A DNA stretch of 37,987 nt, from positions 1 to 37,987 of the forward strand of contig JABSSB010000125.1 in the NCBI GenBank assembly GCA_013214715.1. The letters are read 5' to 3'. This document shows, in pieces, positions 24,797 through 32,209 of the stretch (position 1 is the first letter of the stretch; each line of letters begins with the position of its first letter). The stretch comes from Paracoccaceae bacterium (GTDB taxonomy: Bacteria; Pseudomonadota; Alphaproteobacteria; Rhodobacterales; Rhodobacteraceae). The notes below the pieces were generated by a model that ran no database searches, was not told the origin of the DNA, and saw only the letters and a program-made list of their open reading frames with translations. A program made the position numbers and the translations under genes.

Positions 24797-24817
24797 GCGT
24801 TCACGCTGAGGCTTGTT

Positions 24818-24840
24818 AGTTACAAAATCAACCAATAACT
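24818..24840. promoter_or_regulatory. Candidate MarR operator between marR and hmgA
   Basis: AGTTA at 24818-24822 and TAACT at 24836-24840 form an inverted repeat with a 13-base AT-rich centre, in the 70-base gap between the divergent marR and hmgA starts. It is 22 bases from one start and 26 from the other, so a bound dimer would block both promoters. The stretch is much more AT-rich than its surroundings. Confidence 0.5.
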
Positions 24841-24866
24841 CGGATGGATCATCAGGGAGAGCCATC

Positions 24867-26222
24867 ATGAACAGACCGAGTGACCCCCAGCCCATGGTGC
24901 AGGCCCCGTCGCTGAGTGGCCCGCATGAAGGCTATATGCCCGGCTTTGGCAATGATTTCGAAACCGAAGCCCTGCCCGGTGCGCTGCCACAGGGCATGAA
25001 TTCGCCCCAGCGCTGCAATTACGGCCTGTATGGAGAGCAACTTTCAGGCACGGCCTTTACCGCCGAACGGCCCGAGCGGACATGGTGCTATCGGATCCGG
25101 CCTTCGGTGAAGCATTCGCATCGGTATGACCGCATTGATCTGCCCTATTGGAAATCCGCCCCGCATGTGGTCGAGGATGTAACCTCGCTGGGGCAGTATC
25201 GCTGGGATCCGCTGCCCCATAGCGACGCGCCGCTGACATGGCTGACGGGGATGCGCACCATGACCACGGCAGGTGATGTGAACACGCAGGTCGGCATGGC
25301 GAGCCATATCTATCTGGTCACAGACTCGATGGTCGACAGCTATTTCTTTTCTGCCGACAGCGAATTGCTGGTCGTGCCGCAGGAAGGTCAGCTGCGCTTT
25401 GCGACCGAGTTGGGGATCATCGATCTGGAGCCTAAAGAGATCGCGATCCTGCCGCGTGGGTTGCTCTATCGGGTCGAAGTGCTCGAAGGCCCGGCGCGCG
25501 GCTTTGTCTGCGAAAACTATGGCCAGAAATTCGATCTGCCCGGCCGAGGTCCGATTGGCGCCAATTGCATGGCCAATCCGCGCGATTTCAAGGCGCCTGT
25601 GGCGGCCTATGAGGATCGGGATGTGCCGTCGACCGTCACCGTGAAATGGTGCGGGCAGTTTCATCAAACGCAGATCGGGCAAAGCCCCTTGGATGTGGTG
25701 GCATGGCACGGCAATTACGCGCCTTACAAATACGATCTGCGGACCTATTGCCCGGTCGGCGCCGTGCTGTTTGATCATCCCGACCCGTCGATCTTTACTG
25801 TCCTGACCGCGCCGTCGGGCGTGCCGGGGACAGCGAATATCGATTTCGTGCTGTTCCGCGAACGCTGGATGGTGGCGGAAAACACCTTCCGCCCGCCCTG
25901 GTACCACAAGAACATCATGTCCGAGCTTATGGGCAATATTTACGGGCAATATGATGCCAAGCCACAGGGCTTTGTGCCGGGCGGGATGAGCCTGCATAAC
26001 ATGATGCTGCCGCATGGCCCGGATCGGGAGGCCTTTGACAAGGCGTCCAATGCCAATCTGGGGCCGGACAAGCTGGATCGGACGATGTCTTTCATGTTTG
26101 AAACCCGCTTTCCCCAGCATCTGACGCGCTTTGCCGGGCAAGAGGCGCCGATGCAGGAGGATTACATCGACTGCTGGAGCGATCTGGAAAAGAAATTCGA
26201 CGGCACGCCGGGGGTGAAGTGA
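24867..26222 (+). CDS. hmgA: Homogentisate 1,2-dioxygenase
   Basis: Fe(II) ring-cleaving dioxygenase turning homogentisate into 4-maleylacetoacetate, in tyrosine/phenylalanine and 3-hydroxyphenylacetate-type breakdown. 451 residues from ATG 24867 (SD GGGAG). N-terminal landmarks are YMPGFGNDFETEALPGALP and SPQRCNYGLYGEQLSGTAF. The iron ligands are all present: His347 and Glu353 in RPPWYHKNIMSELMG, and His383 in MLPHGPD, with the same 6 and 30 residue spacings as the human enzyme. WHGNYAPYKYDLRTYC and SIFTVLTAPSGVPGTAN are also family blocks. It diverges from marR and precedes fahA by 344 bases, a gap that holds a hairpin and a LysE-like remnant. Confidence 0.98.
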   Translation: MNRPSDPQPMVQAPSLSGPHEGYMPGFGNDFETEALPGALPQGMNSPQRCNYGLYGEQLSGTAFTAERPERTWCYRIRPSVKHSHRYDRIDLPYWKSAPHVVEDVTSLGQYRWDPLPHSDAPLTWLTGMRTMTTAGDVNTQVGMASHIYLVTDSMVDSYFFSADSELLVVPQEGQLRFATELGIIDLEPKEIAILPRGLLYRVEVLEGPARGFVCENYGQKFDLPGRGPIGANCMANPRDFKAPVAAYEDRDVPSTVTVKWCGQFHQTQIGQSPLDVVAWHGNYAPYKYDLRTYCPVGAVLFDHPDPSIFTVLTAPSGVPGTANIDFVLFRERWMVAENTFRPPWYHKNIMSELMGNIYGQYDAKPQGFVPGGMSLHNMMLPHGPDREAFDKASNANLGPDKLDRTMSFMFETRFPQHLTRFAGQEAPMQEDYIDCWSDLEKKFDGTPGVK

Positions 26223-26284
26223 TGCAGCGCTGCAAGAGGCCGGCGCCCGCCACGGGGATGCACCGTGGTGCCGCGAGAGCGGCA

Positions 26285-26307
26285 GAAACGCTCCTGGGGG
26301 GCGTTTC
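26285..26307 (+). other. Hairpin between hmgA and fahA
   Basis: GAAACGC (26285-26291) pairs with GCGTTTC (26301-26307) across a nine-base loop, about 60 bases after the hmgA stop. It resembles a terminator stem but has no T-run, so it would at most weaken read-through into fahA or stabilise the hmgA message. Confidence 0.4.
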
Positions 26308-26367
26308 AACAGAGCATGGTCAGAATGACCCAGGCGCGAAAGCGCCCGCCCGTGGGGCGGCGCGGAC

Positions 26368-26553
26368 GTGGCCTATCTGATCTGGCTTGGCGCGCGAATG
26401 ATCTGGCGGGCGCGCGATAGGCAAGCCGTTGCCACCGCCCAAAAGGCCAGGAAGCTGACGAGGCGGGCGCGGCTTTGGCTTGACCGCATCGGCGGGGGCT
26501 TCATGATCGGGGCGGCGGCGCTTTTGGGCGCCAAATCGCCCTCCCCCGCTTAG
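26368..26553 (+). pseudogene. Fragment of a LysE/RhtB-type exporter gene
   Basis: The open stretch reads AYLIWLGARMIWRARDRQAV followed by RARLWLDRIGGGFMIGAAAL. The first part is like the third membrane segment of LysE-family amino acid exporters and the second like their last segment. The middle of the protein, about 80-100 residues with the usual NPK motif, is missing, and no N-terminus is present (an in-frame stop lies at 26326-26328). It is therefore most simply a remnant with an internal deletion, lying between hmgA and fahA. A small real membrane protein of 61 residues starting at GTG 26368 cannot be excluded, but no Shine-Dalgarno is evident. Confidence 0.5.
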
Positions 26554-26566
26554 GAAAGGACGCAGA

Positions 26567-27829
26567 GTGCCATTGAAGACAAGCTGGGTGACAAGCGCCA
26601 ATAGCGCCGATCATCCATTCCCGCTCAACAACCTGCCCTATGGCGTTTTCTCGCAAGGCGATGACGATCCGCGCTGCGGCGTGGCGATCGGGGACATGAT
26701 CCTTGACCTGCGCGCCGCCGAGGAAAACGGCCTGGTTGTCTTGATGGAGGAGCCGCTTTTTGAAGCGCCCTATTGGAATGATCTGATGGAGCAAGGCCCC
26801 GCCGTCTGGACCGCGCTGCGCAACCGGCTGACCGATCTGCTGGGCGAGGGCAGCCCTGCGCAGGCCGCACTGCATGCCTGCATGGTGCCGCAATCCGATG
26901 CGCAGATGCATATGCCTATCGTGGTGTCGGAATACACCGATTTCTATGCCTCGCGGAACCACGCCTTCAATGTCGGCACGATGTTTCGCGGCCCAGACAA
27001 TGCGCTGCCGCCAAACTGGCTGCATATGCCCATCGGCTATAATGGCCGCGCCTCATCGGTGGTGGTGTCAGGCACCGATATCCGTCGCCCCTGGGGTCAG
27101 GTGAAATCCCCCAAACATGATCTGCCCGCGTTCCAACCTTCGCGGCGGTTCGATTTCGAACTTGAGATGGGCGCCATCGTGGGCACGCCGTCGGAAGGGC
27201 CGGTCACGGTTCAGCAGGCCGATGACATGATCTTTGGCTATGTGCTGCTGAATGACTGGTCCGCGCGCGATATCCAGGGCTGGGAATATGTGCCGCTTGG
27301 TCCGTTTCAGGGCAAGGCAACGGCCACGTCGATCAGCCCATGGATCGTGACCAAAGCCGCGTTGGAGCCGTTTCGCACCGATACGCCCCCGCGAGAGTTT
27401 GCGCTGCTGGACCATTTGAAAGACTGTGGGCCAATGCTCTATGATATCGACCTGACTGTGACGCTGACCCCGGCTGGCGGCGCAGCGCAGCAGATCAGCC
27501 GCACGAATTATGCCACCATGTATTACTCCGCCGCGCAGCAGCTTGCGCATCATGCCTCATCGGGCTGTCCGATGACTCCGGGCGATCTTCTGGGTTCGGG
27601 CACGGTGTCGGGGACGGAGCCGGACAGCCGTGGGTCGATGCTTGAACTCAGCTGGGGTGGACAAGAGCCGATGCAGATCGGTGAGGCGACGCGCAGCTTT
27701 CTGGAAGATGGCGACCGCTTGACGCTGTCGGGGGCGGCCCAGGGCGATGGGTATTCCATCGGGTTTGGCAGGTGCACGGGCGTGATCCTGCCCGCCCAGC
27801 CCGACCCGTTTGCAGAGACAAAAGGATAG
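26567..27829 (+). CDS. fahA: Fumarylacetoacetase
   Basis: Hydrolyses fumarylacetoacetate to fumarate and acetoacetate, the last step of homogentisate breakdown. 420 residues, normal length. Active-site residues align with the human enzyme: Asp125 and His132 in SEYTDFYASRNHAFNVG, Glu198 and Glu200 in FDFELEMGAIVG, Asp230 in LLNDWSARDIQGWEY and Lys250 in GPFQGKA. C-terminal blocks such as SGTVSGTEPDSRGSMLELSW are also typical. The start is GTG 26567, after an AAAGGA ribosome-binding site. It is 4 bases from the next gene, so it forms an operon with the MBL-fold protein and the monooxygenase. Maleylacetoacetate isomerase, needed between HmgA and this enzyme, is not in the window. Confidence 0.97.
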   Translation: MPLKTSWVTSANSADHPFPLNNLPYGVFSQGDDDPRCGVAIGDMILDLRAAEENGLVVLMEEPLFEAPYWNDLMEQGPAVWTALRNRLTDLLGEGSPAQAALHACMVPQSDAQMHMPIVVSEYTDFYASRNHAFNVGTMFRGPDNALPPNWLHMPIGYNGRASSVVVSGTDIRRPWGQVKSPKHDLPAFQPSRRFDFELEMGAIVGTPSEGPVTVQQADDMIFGYVLLNDWSARDIQGWEYVPLGPFQGKATATSISPWIVTKAALEPFRTDTPPREFALLDHLKDCGPMLYDIDLTVTLTPAGGAAQQISRTNYATMYYSAAQQLAHHASSGCPMTPGDLLGSGTVSGTEPDSRGSMLELSWGGQEPMQIGEATRSFLEDGDRLTLSGAAQGDGYSIGFGRCTGVILPAQPDPFAETKG

Positions 27830-27833
27830 AGAC

Positions 27834-28784
27834 ATGAGCAAGCGCTTTGCCTCTCAAGGCGATATGGCGGACAAGCAGATCAGTTTTTCTCAGATCGGGC
27901 CGGGGCTTTATGCCTTTACCGCCGAAGGGGACCCGAATACCGGCGTGATCATCGGCGATGACAGCGTGATGATCATCGACGCGCAGGCGACGCCGCGGCT
28001 GGCCTCCAAAGTGATCGAATGCGTGCGGTCCGTCACCGAAAAGCCAATCAGCCATGTGGTGCTGACCCATTATCACGCAGTGCGGGTGCTGGGCGCGTCG
28101 GCCTATGGGGCGGGTCAGGTGATCATGTCGGAAAAGGCCCGCGCCATGGTGGCCGAGCGAGGCCAGGAAGACTGGGACAGCGAGTTTCAGCGCTTCCCGC
28201 GCCTGTTTCAGGGGCATGAGAGCATCCCAGGCCTGACCTGGCCCACAACCACGTTCCACGGGCGAATGTCGGTCTATCTAGGCCAGCGCCGGGTCGATCT
28301 GATGCAGCTGGGCCGGGCGCATACAGCGGGCGATGCGGTGGCATATGTGCCGGATGCCAATGTGATGTTCACCGGCGATATCGTCGAATATCACTCCGCC
28401 TGTTATTGCGGCGACGGGCATTTCCATGACTGGCCCAAAACGCTTGAGGCGATCCGCCGCTTTGACTTGGACGCGGTTGCACCGGGGCGCGGCGATGCGC
28501 TGGTGGGGGCCGATATGGTCAATGCCGCGCTGGACAGCACGGCGGATTTCGTGACCTCAACCTACCGTCCGGCGGCGCGGGTAGCGCTGCGCGGCGGCAC
28601 GCTGAAAGAGGCCTGGGACGCCGTCCGCGCCGCCTGCGATCCGAAATTCAGCGATTATGCGATCTATGAACACTGCCTGCCTTTCAACGTCGCGCGTGCC
28701 TATGACGAGGCGCTGGATATCGATACGCCCCGCATCTGGACCGCCGAACGAGACATGAAAATGTGGGAGGCGTTGCAGGGCTGA
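27834..28784 (+). CDS. Atypical metallo-beta-lactamase-fold hydrolase
   Basis: A 316-residue MBL-fold protein from ATG 27834 (AAAGGA upstream). The normal HxHxDH motif is HYHAVR: His79 and His81 are kept, but Asp and His are Val83 and Arg84. His163 (GRAHTAGD) and the bridging Asp182 (MFTGDIVEY) are present, while the usual PGHG His is Arg219 (APGRG). So the three ligands of metal site 1 remain and the non-bridging ligands of site 2 are all changed, which suggests a mono-metal or non-canonical enzyme. It lies 4 bases after fahA and 31 before the FAD monooxygenase. A role as a hydrolase of an aromatic thioester or lactone in the same pathway is a guess from context. Confidence 0.85.
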   Translation: MSKRFASQGDMADKQISFSQIGPGLYAFTAEGDPNTGVIIGDDSVMIIDAQATPRLASKVIECVRSVTEKPISHVVLTHYHAVRVLGASAYGAGQVIMSEKARAMVAERGQEDWDSEFQRFPRLFQGHESIPGLTWPTTTFHGRMSVYLGQRRVDLMQLGRAHTAGDAVAYVPDANVMFTGDIVEYHSACYCGDGHFHDWPKTLEAIRRFDLDAVAPGRGDALVGADMVNAALDSTADFVTSTYRPAARVALRGGTLKEAWDAVRAACDPKFSDYAIYEHCLPFNVARAYDEALDIDTPRIWTAERDMKMWEALQG

Positions 28785-28815
28785 ACGCACCAGCGGCAAC
28801 AGGGGGAGGACGCCG

Positions 28816-30441
28816 ATGGCCTATGACTACAAACGCCAACCCTATGTGACCCCGCCGGGGATCACAGCATCCGAGCCGCGCCATCCCGTGGCGATCATCG
28901 GGGCGGGGCCGGTGGGTTTGGCCATGGCCATTGATCTGGCCTTGCACGGCGTGGCTTGCGTGGTGCTGGATGACAATGATGTGGTGTCGATCGGATCGCG
29001 GGGCCTGTGCTGGGCCAAGCGCACGCTGGAGATTTACGACCGGCTGGGGGTTGGTCAACGCATCACCGACAAGGGTGTGACATGGCAGGTCGGGCGGCAG
29101 TTTCACGGGGAGGCCGAGCTTTTCAATTTCGACCTCCTGCCCGAGCCGGGGCATAAGATGCCGGCCTTTGTGAACCTTCAGCAATATTACGTCGAAGATT
29201 ATCTGATCGACCGCGCGCGGGATTTTCCCGACCTGATTGACCTGCGCTTCAAGAACACAGTCACGGGCCACCAAGATCAGGGCGATCATGTGCGCCTGAG
29301 GATCGACACGCCAGACGGACCCTATGAGATCGACGCGCACTATCTGCTGGCCTGCGACGGGGCGAAATCACCAACGCGGGCGCGGATGGGGCTGGGCTTT
29401 GACGGGCAAAGCTTTGAGGAACAATTCCTCATTGCCGATATCGAAATGCATGCCAGCCCCTTTGGCGATACGGACGTACCCGAACGTTGGTTCTGGTTCG
29501 ATCCAGCCTTTCATCCCGGCAAATCGGCGCTGCTGCATATGCAGCCCGACAATATCTATCGCATCGACCTGCAACTGGCCGCCGGGGCCGATCCCAAAGC
29601 CGAGGCACAGCCCGACCGCGTGATGCCACGCATCAAGGCGATGCTGGGCGACAAGGACTTCCGACTGGATTGGGTCAGCGTCTACAGCTTCCGTTGTGCG
29701 CGGCTAGAGCGGTTCGTACATGACCGGGTGATCTTTGTCGGCGATAGCGCGCATGTGGTCAGCCCCTTTGGCGCGCGCGGTGGTAATGGCGGCATTCAGG
29801 ATGTCGACAATCTGGGTTGGAAACTGGCCGCCATTCTGAACGGCGATGCGCCGATGGCGCTGCTGGAGAGCTATGATTCCGAACGCGGGCACGCGGCGGA
29901 TGAAAACATCCTCAATTCCGCCCGCGCGACGAATTTCATGACGCCGAAAAGCCCGGCAGAGGCTGAATTTAGGGCCGAAACCCTGCGCCTTGCGCGCTGC
30001 GAACACTTTGCGCGGAAACTGCTGAATTCGGGAAGGCTGTCTCTGCCTGCCTCTTACGCCGGGATGGCATTGCAAACGCCGTCAGATGCGCCAGTGCCAC
30101 CGGGCGCGGCCTGCCCGGATGCGCCGTTGAAGGACGGTGATAATAACCCCGTCTGGCTCATCGACCTACTGCGTGGCTTCACGCTGCTGGGGCTTGGCAA
30201 TGTCAGCCTGCCCACAGTTGAAGGGATCACCCGCATCGGTATTGATCAAACAGGCGATTACCCTTGTTTCGCCGATCCCGACGGGCTGGCCAGCGCCCGT
30301 TATGGCTGCGACCGCGCCTATCTGATCCGCCCGGACGGGCATGTCTGCGCCAGCTTCACCGCGCCGACGCGGGCCGGGATCGCGGCCGCGCGGGATCGCG
30401 CGCTGGGTCAGCACATCACCGAAAGCGAGAGCGCGGCATGA
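28816..30441 (+). CDS. FAD-dependent aromatic monooxygenase (MhpA/PheA-like)
   Basis: Single-component flavoprotein hydroxylase of 541 residues, group A type, using FAD and NAD(P)H to hydroxylate a phenolic compound. The dinucleotide motif is VAIIGAGPVGLAMAIDLALH (27-46), the DG motif is LLACDGAKSPTRARMGL and the GD motif is VIFVGDSAHVVSPFGARGGN. A thioredoxin-like C-terminal segment follows, ending in IRPDGHVCASF as in 3-(3-hydroxyphenyl)propionate hydroxylases. It could make homogentisate from 3-hydroxyphenylacetate, or open a related aromatic route; context supports this but does not prove it. The start is preceded by AGGGGGAGG. The stop overlaps DUF2783 as ATGA, so the two are translationally coupled. 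Confidence 0.88.
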   Translation: MAYDYKRQPYVTPPGITASEPRHPVAIIGAGPVGLAMAIDLALHGVACVVLDDNDVVSIGSRGLCWAKRTLEIYDRLGVGQRITDKGVTWQVGRQFHGEAELFNFDLLPEPGHKMPAFVNLQQYYVEDYLIDRARDFPDLIDLRFKNTVTGHQDQGDHVRLRIDTPDGPYEIDAHYLLACDGAKSPTRARMGLGFDGQSFEEQFLIADIEMHASPFGDTDVPERWFWFDPAFHPGKSALLHMQPDNIYRIDLQLAAGADPKAEAQPDRVMPRIKAMLGDKDFRLDWVSVYSFRCARLERFVHDRVIFVGDSAHVVSPFGARGGNGGIQDVDNLGWKLAAILNGDAPMALLESYDSERGHAADENILNSARATNFMTPKSPAEAEFRAETLRLARCEHFARKLLNSGRLSLPASYAGMALQTPSDAPVPPGAACPDAPLKDGDNNPVWLIDLLRGFTLLGLGNVSLPTVEGITRIGIDQTGDYPCFADPDGLASARYGCDRAYLIRPDGHVCASFTAPTRAGIAAARDRALGQHITESESAA

Positions 30442-30632
30442 CGCAGGATAATCTCAGCCCCGACCAGGACCGATTTTACGCAGCGCTCATGGCCGCGCAT
30501 GAGGGGTTGTCAGATGACGAAAGCCGGGCGTTGAATGCCCGGCTTGTGCTGATGATGGCCAATCAGATTGGCGATGTGCCCCTGCTTGAGGCCCTGCTGC
30601 AACAGGCGCGCCAGATGACCGACGCGCCCTGA
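30438..30632 (+). CDS. DUF2783 family small protein
   Basis: A 64-residue acidic helical protein (QDRFYAALMAAHEGLSDDES, LNARLVLMMANQIGDVPLLE) that fits the DUF2783 family, whose function is not known to me. The ATG overlaps the stop of the monooxygenase gene by four bases (ATGA), so its production is tied to that enzyme. Its size and coupling suggest an accessory or assembly factor for the hydroxylase, but nothing in the sequence proves this. It is the last gene of the fahA operon; 146 bases follow with no further gene before the decayed symporter. Confidence 0.82.
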   Translation: MTQDNLSPDQDRFYAALMAAHEGLSDDESRALNARLVLMMANQIGDVPLLEALLQQARQMTDAP

Positions 30633-30778
30633 GGTTTACTTGGCCTCATTCATCGTCAGGCGTTCAACTGCGCATAGCGGCGATGCAATGACAAAGGATC
30701 GCAGATTTCCCATGCATGGCTGCCTTTGCCGCGATCAGGGAGTCTCGCTGAGCAGGCGCAGTTCTCGCTTGCGCTGTG

Positions 30779-31335
30779 TCAGGCCCGGATATCCGCTTCG
30801 ACGCCTTTGGCCATGCTCGGATGCGCGCGGATCTGAAACTCCGGCACGGTTGCGGCCTTGCGATGCGCCATGAAATCGCGCGCCAGCGTGACCACGATGC
30901 TCGACAGCGCAAGGATCGCCACCAGATTGGTCACCGCCATGATCCCGATCGCAAGAGCCGCGATATTGAACACCACGGCCACGGCCTGCACCGCGCCCCA
31001 TAGCAAGATCACCATGACCGCGCCGCGCAATACGGCCCACCGGCGCGCGCTGCCAAGACCCAGATAGATCATCCCGCTTTCTGCATAGGGATAGGAGGCA
31101 ATGATCGTTGTGAAAGCAAAGAGCAGGATCACAATGGCAATGAAACACAGGCCGAAATCCCCTCTTTGTCCGCGGCATCAGCCCCCAAGGTGCAGCGCAG
31201 CATCTCTTTGAACCCGGTGATCTGCAAGAAACCCAGCCGCAGCGTAAAATAAAGACCTGCACCCAGCAGGCCATAGATCAGCACATATTCCGACAGAATT
31301 TGATGGAACAGAGCGATCAGATACACGGCTGCCAT
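30779..31335 (-). pseudogene. AGCS alanine/glycine:cation symporter, deleted
   Basis: Two ends of one AGCS-family transporter remain. From ATG 31335, MAAVYLIALFHQILSEYVLI with GLYFTLRLGFLQITGFKEM is the N-terminal membrane segment and its characteristic following strand. It runs to about 31160, then the frame changes and the C-terminal part follows (LLFAFTTIIASYPYAESGMI, LWGAVQAVAVVFNIAALAIG), ending at 30779. A full AGCS protein has about 450-480 residues; about 260 residues in the middle, including the transport core, are gone. The transporter would have been a sodium or proton symporter for alanine or glycine. It lies downstream of rplT, beyond that operon's terminator. Confidence 0.85.
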
Positions 31336-31443
31336 TCCCAGGAGTGATGAGGTGCAACCTATGGTCCCCCGGCCGGATCGGGAGGGATGGGTAGCGGCTA
31401 TGCCCTGGCCCCAACCGATCCCCCAACCGCCTTGTCTGCATAT

Positions 31444-31477
31444 AAAAAACACCCGCCCCTGATACCAGGGACAGGTG
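31444..31477 (-). terminator. Rho-independent terminator of rpmI-rplT
   Basis: On the minus strand, CACCTGTCCCTG pairs with CAGGGGCGGGTG over 12 positions with two G-T wobbles, four-base loop, followed by six T. It begins 29 bases after the rplT stop. Confidence 0.92.
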
Positions 31478-31505
31478 CAAATTCTGGTGCTGTGACGCGA
31501 TCAGG

Positions 31506-31871
31506 TCAGGCGGCGAGAGCGGCCTGCGCTTTGGCCACGATGGCACCGAAGGCTTCGGGCTCATGCACGGCGAGATCGGCCAAGACCTTGCGGTCCACTT
31601 CGATCCCGGCCAGGGTCAGGCCGTTGATGAAACGCGAATAGGTCAGCGCTTCGTCATGGCTGCGCACGGCGGCGTTGATCCGCTGGATCCACAGCGCGCG
31701 GAAATTCCGCTTGCGGTTCTTGCGGTCGCGGGTTGCGTACTGGTTGGCCTTGTCAACGGCCTGGCGGGCAACCTTGAACGTGTTCTTGCGGCGGCCATAG
31801 TAACCCTTGGCGGCCTTGATCACCTTCTTGTGGCGGGCGTGGGTGGTGGTTCCACCTTTTACTCGGGACAT
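31506..31871 (-). CDS. rplT: 50S ribosomal protein L20
   Basis: Ribosomal protein L20, 121 residues, an assembly protein binding 23S rRNA. The basic N-terminal extension (RVKGGTTTHARHKKVIKAAK, GYYGRRKNTFKVARQAVDKA) and the globular part (RNRKRNFRALWIQRINAAVR, FINGLTLAGIEVDRKVLAD) are as expected. It follows rpmI by 17 bases in a two-gene operon ended by the terminator at 31444-31477. infC, adjacent in many bacteria, is not here. Confidence 0.98.
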   Translation of the reverse strand: MSRVKGGTTTHARHKKVIKAAKGYYGRRKNTFKVARQAVDKANQYATRDRKNRKRNFRALWIQRINAAVRSHDEALTYSRFINGLTLAGIEVDRKVLADLAVHEPEAFGAIVAKAQAALAA

Positions 31872-31888
31872 ATCTCAGAGCCTCCTGA

Positions 31889-32089
31889 TCAGCGGTCGTA
31901 GGGCATGTAGCCCTTGACGATACGTGCGTCGGGGGCGCTCAGCGTGGTCGTGCCGCGGGCGTTGCGGATGAATTTCTTGTGGCGTTTGATCATGCCGTGG
32001 CGCTTGCCGGCCTGGGCCGAGATCACTTTGCCAGTGGCGCTGACCTTGAAGCGCTTCTTGGCGCTCGACTTGGTCTTCATCTTGGGCAT
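31889..32089 (-). CDS. rpmI: 50S ribosomal protein L35
   Basis: Ribosomal protein L35, 66 residues, strongly basic (MPKMKTKSSAKKRFKVSATG, KRHGMIKRHKKFIRNARGTT). A GGAGACGGAA ribosome-binding site lies immediately upstream of ATG 32089. It is the first gene of the rpmI-rplT operon. The 120-base gap to the cyclase gene must hold the promoter, though I could not fix its boxes and saw no clear L20-type leader structure. Confidence 0.98.
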   Translation of the reverse strand: MPKMKTKSSAKKRFKVSATGKVISAQAGKRHGMIKRHKKFIRNARGTTTLSAPDARIVKGYMPYDR

Positions 32090-32209
32090 TTCCGTCTCCT
32101 TTAGTCGGACAGGTGTTAACGCGACTCGGCATGCCTCTATTGGCCGGTCGCGCGCATGAGGCGGCGCTTTACGCCAGCGGGGTCAGCTTGGCAAGGGGCT
32201 TTTCGCAGA

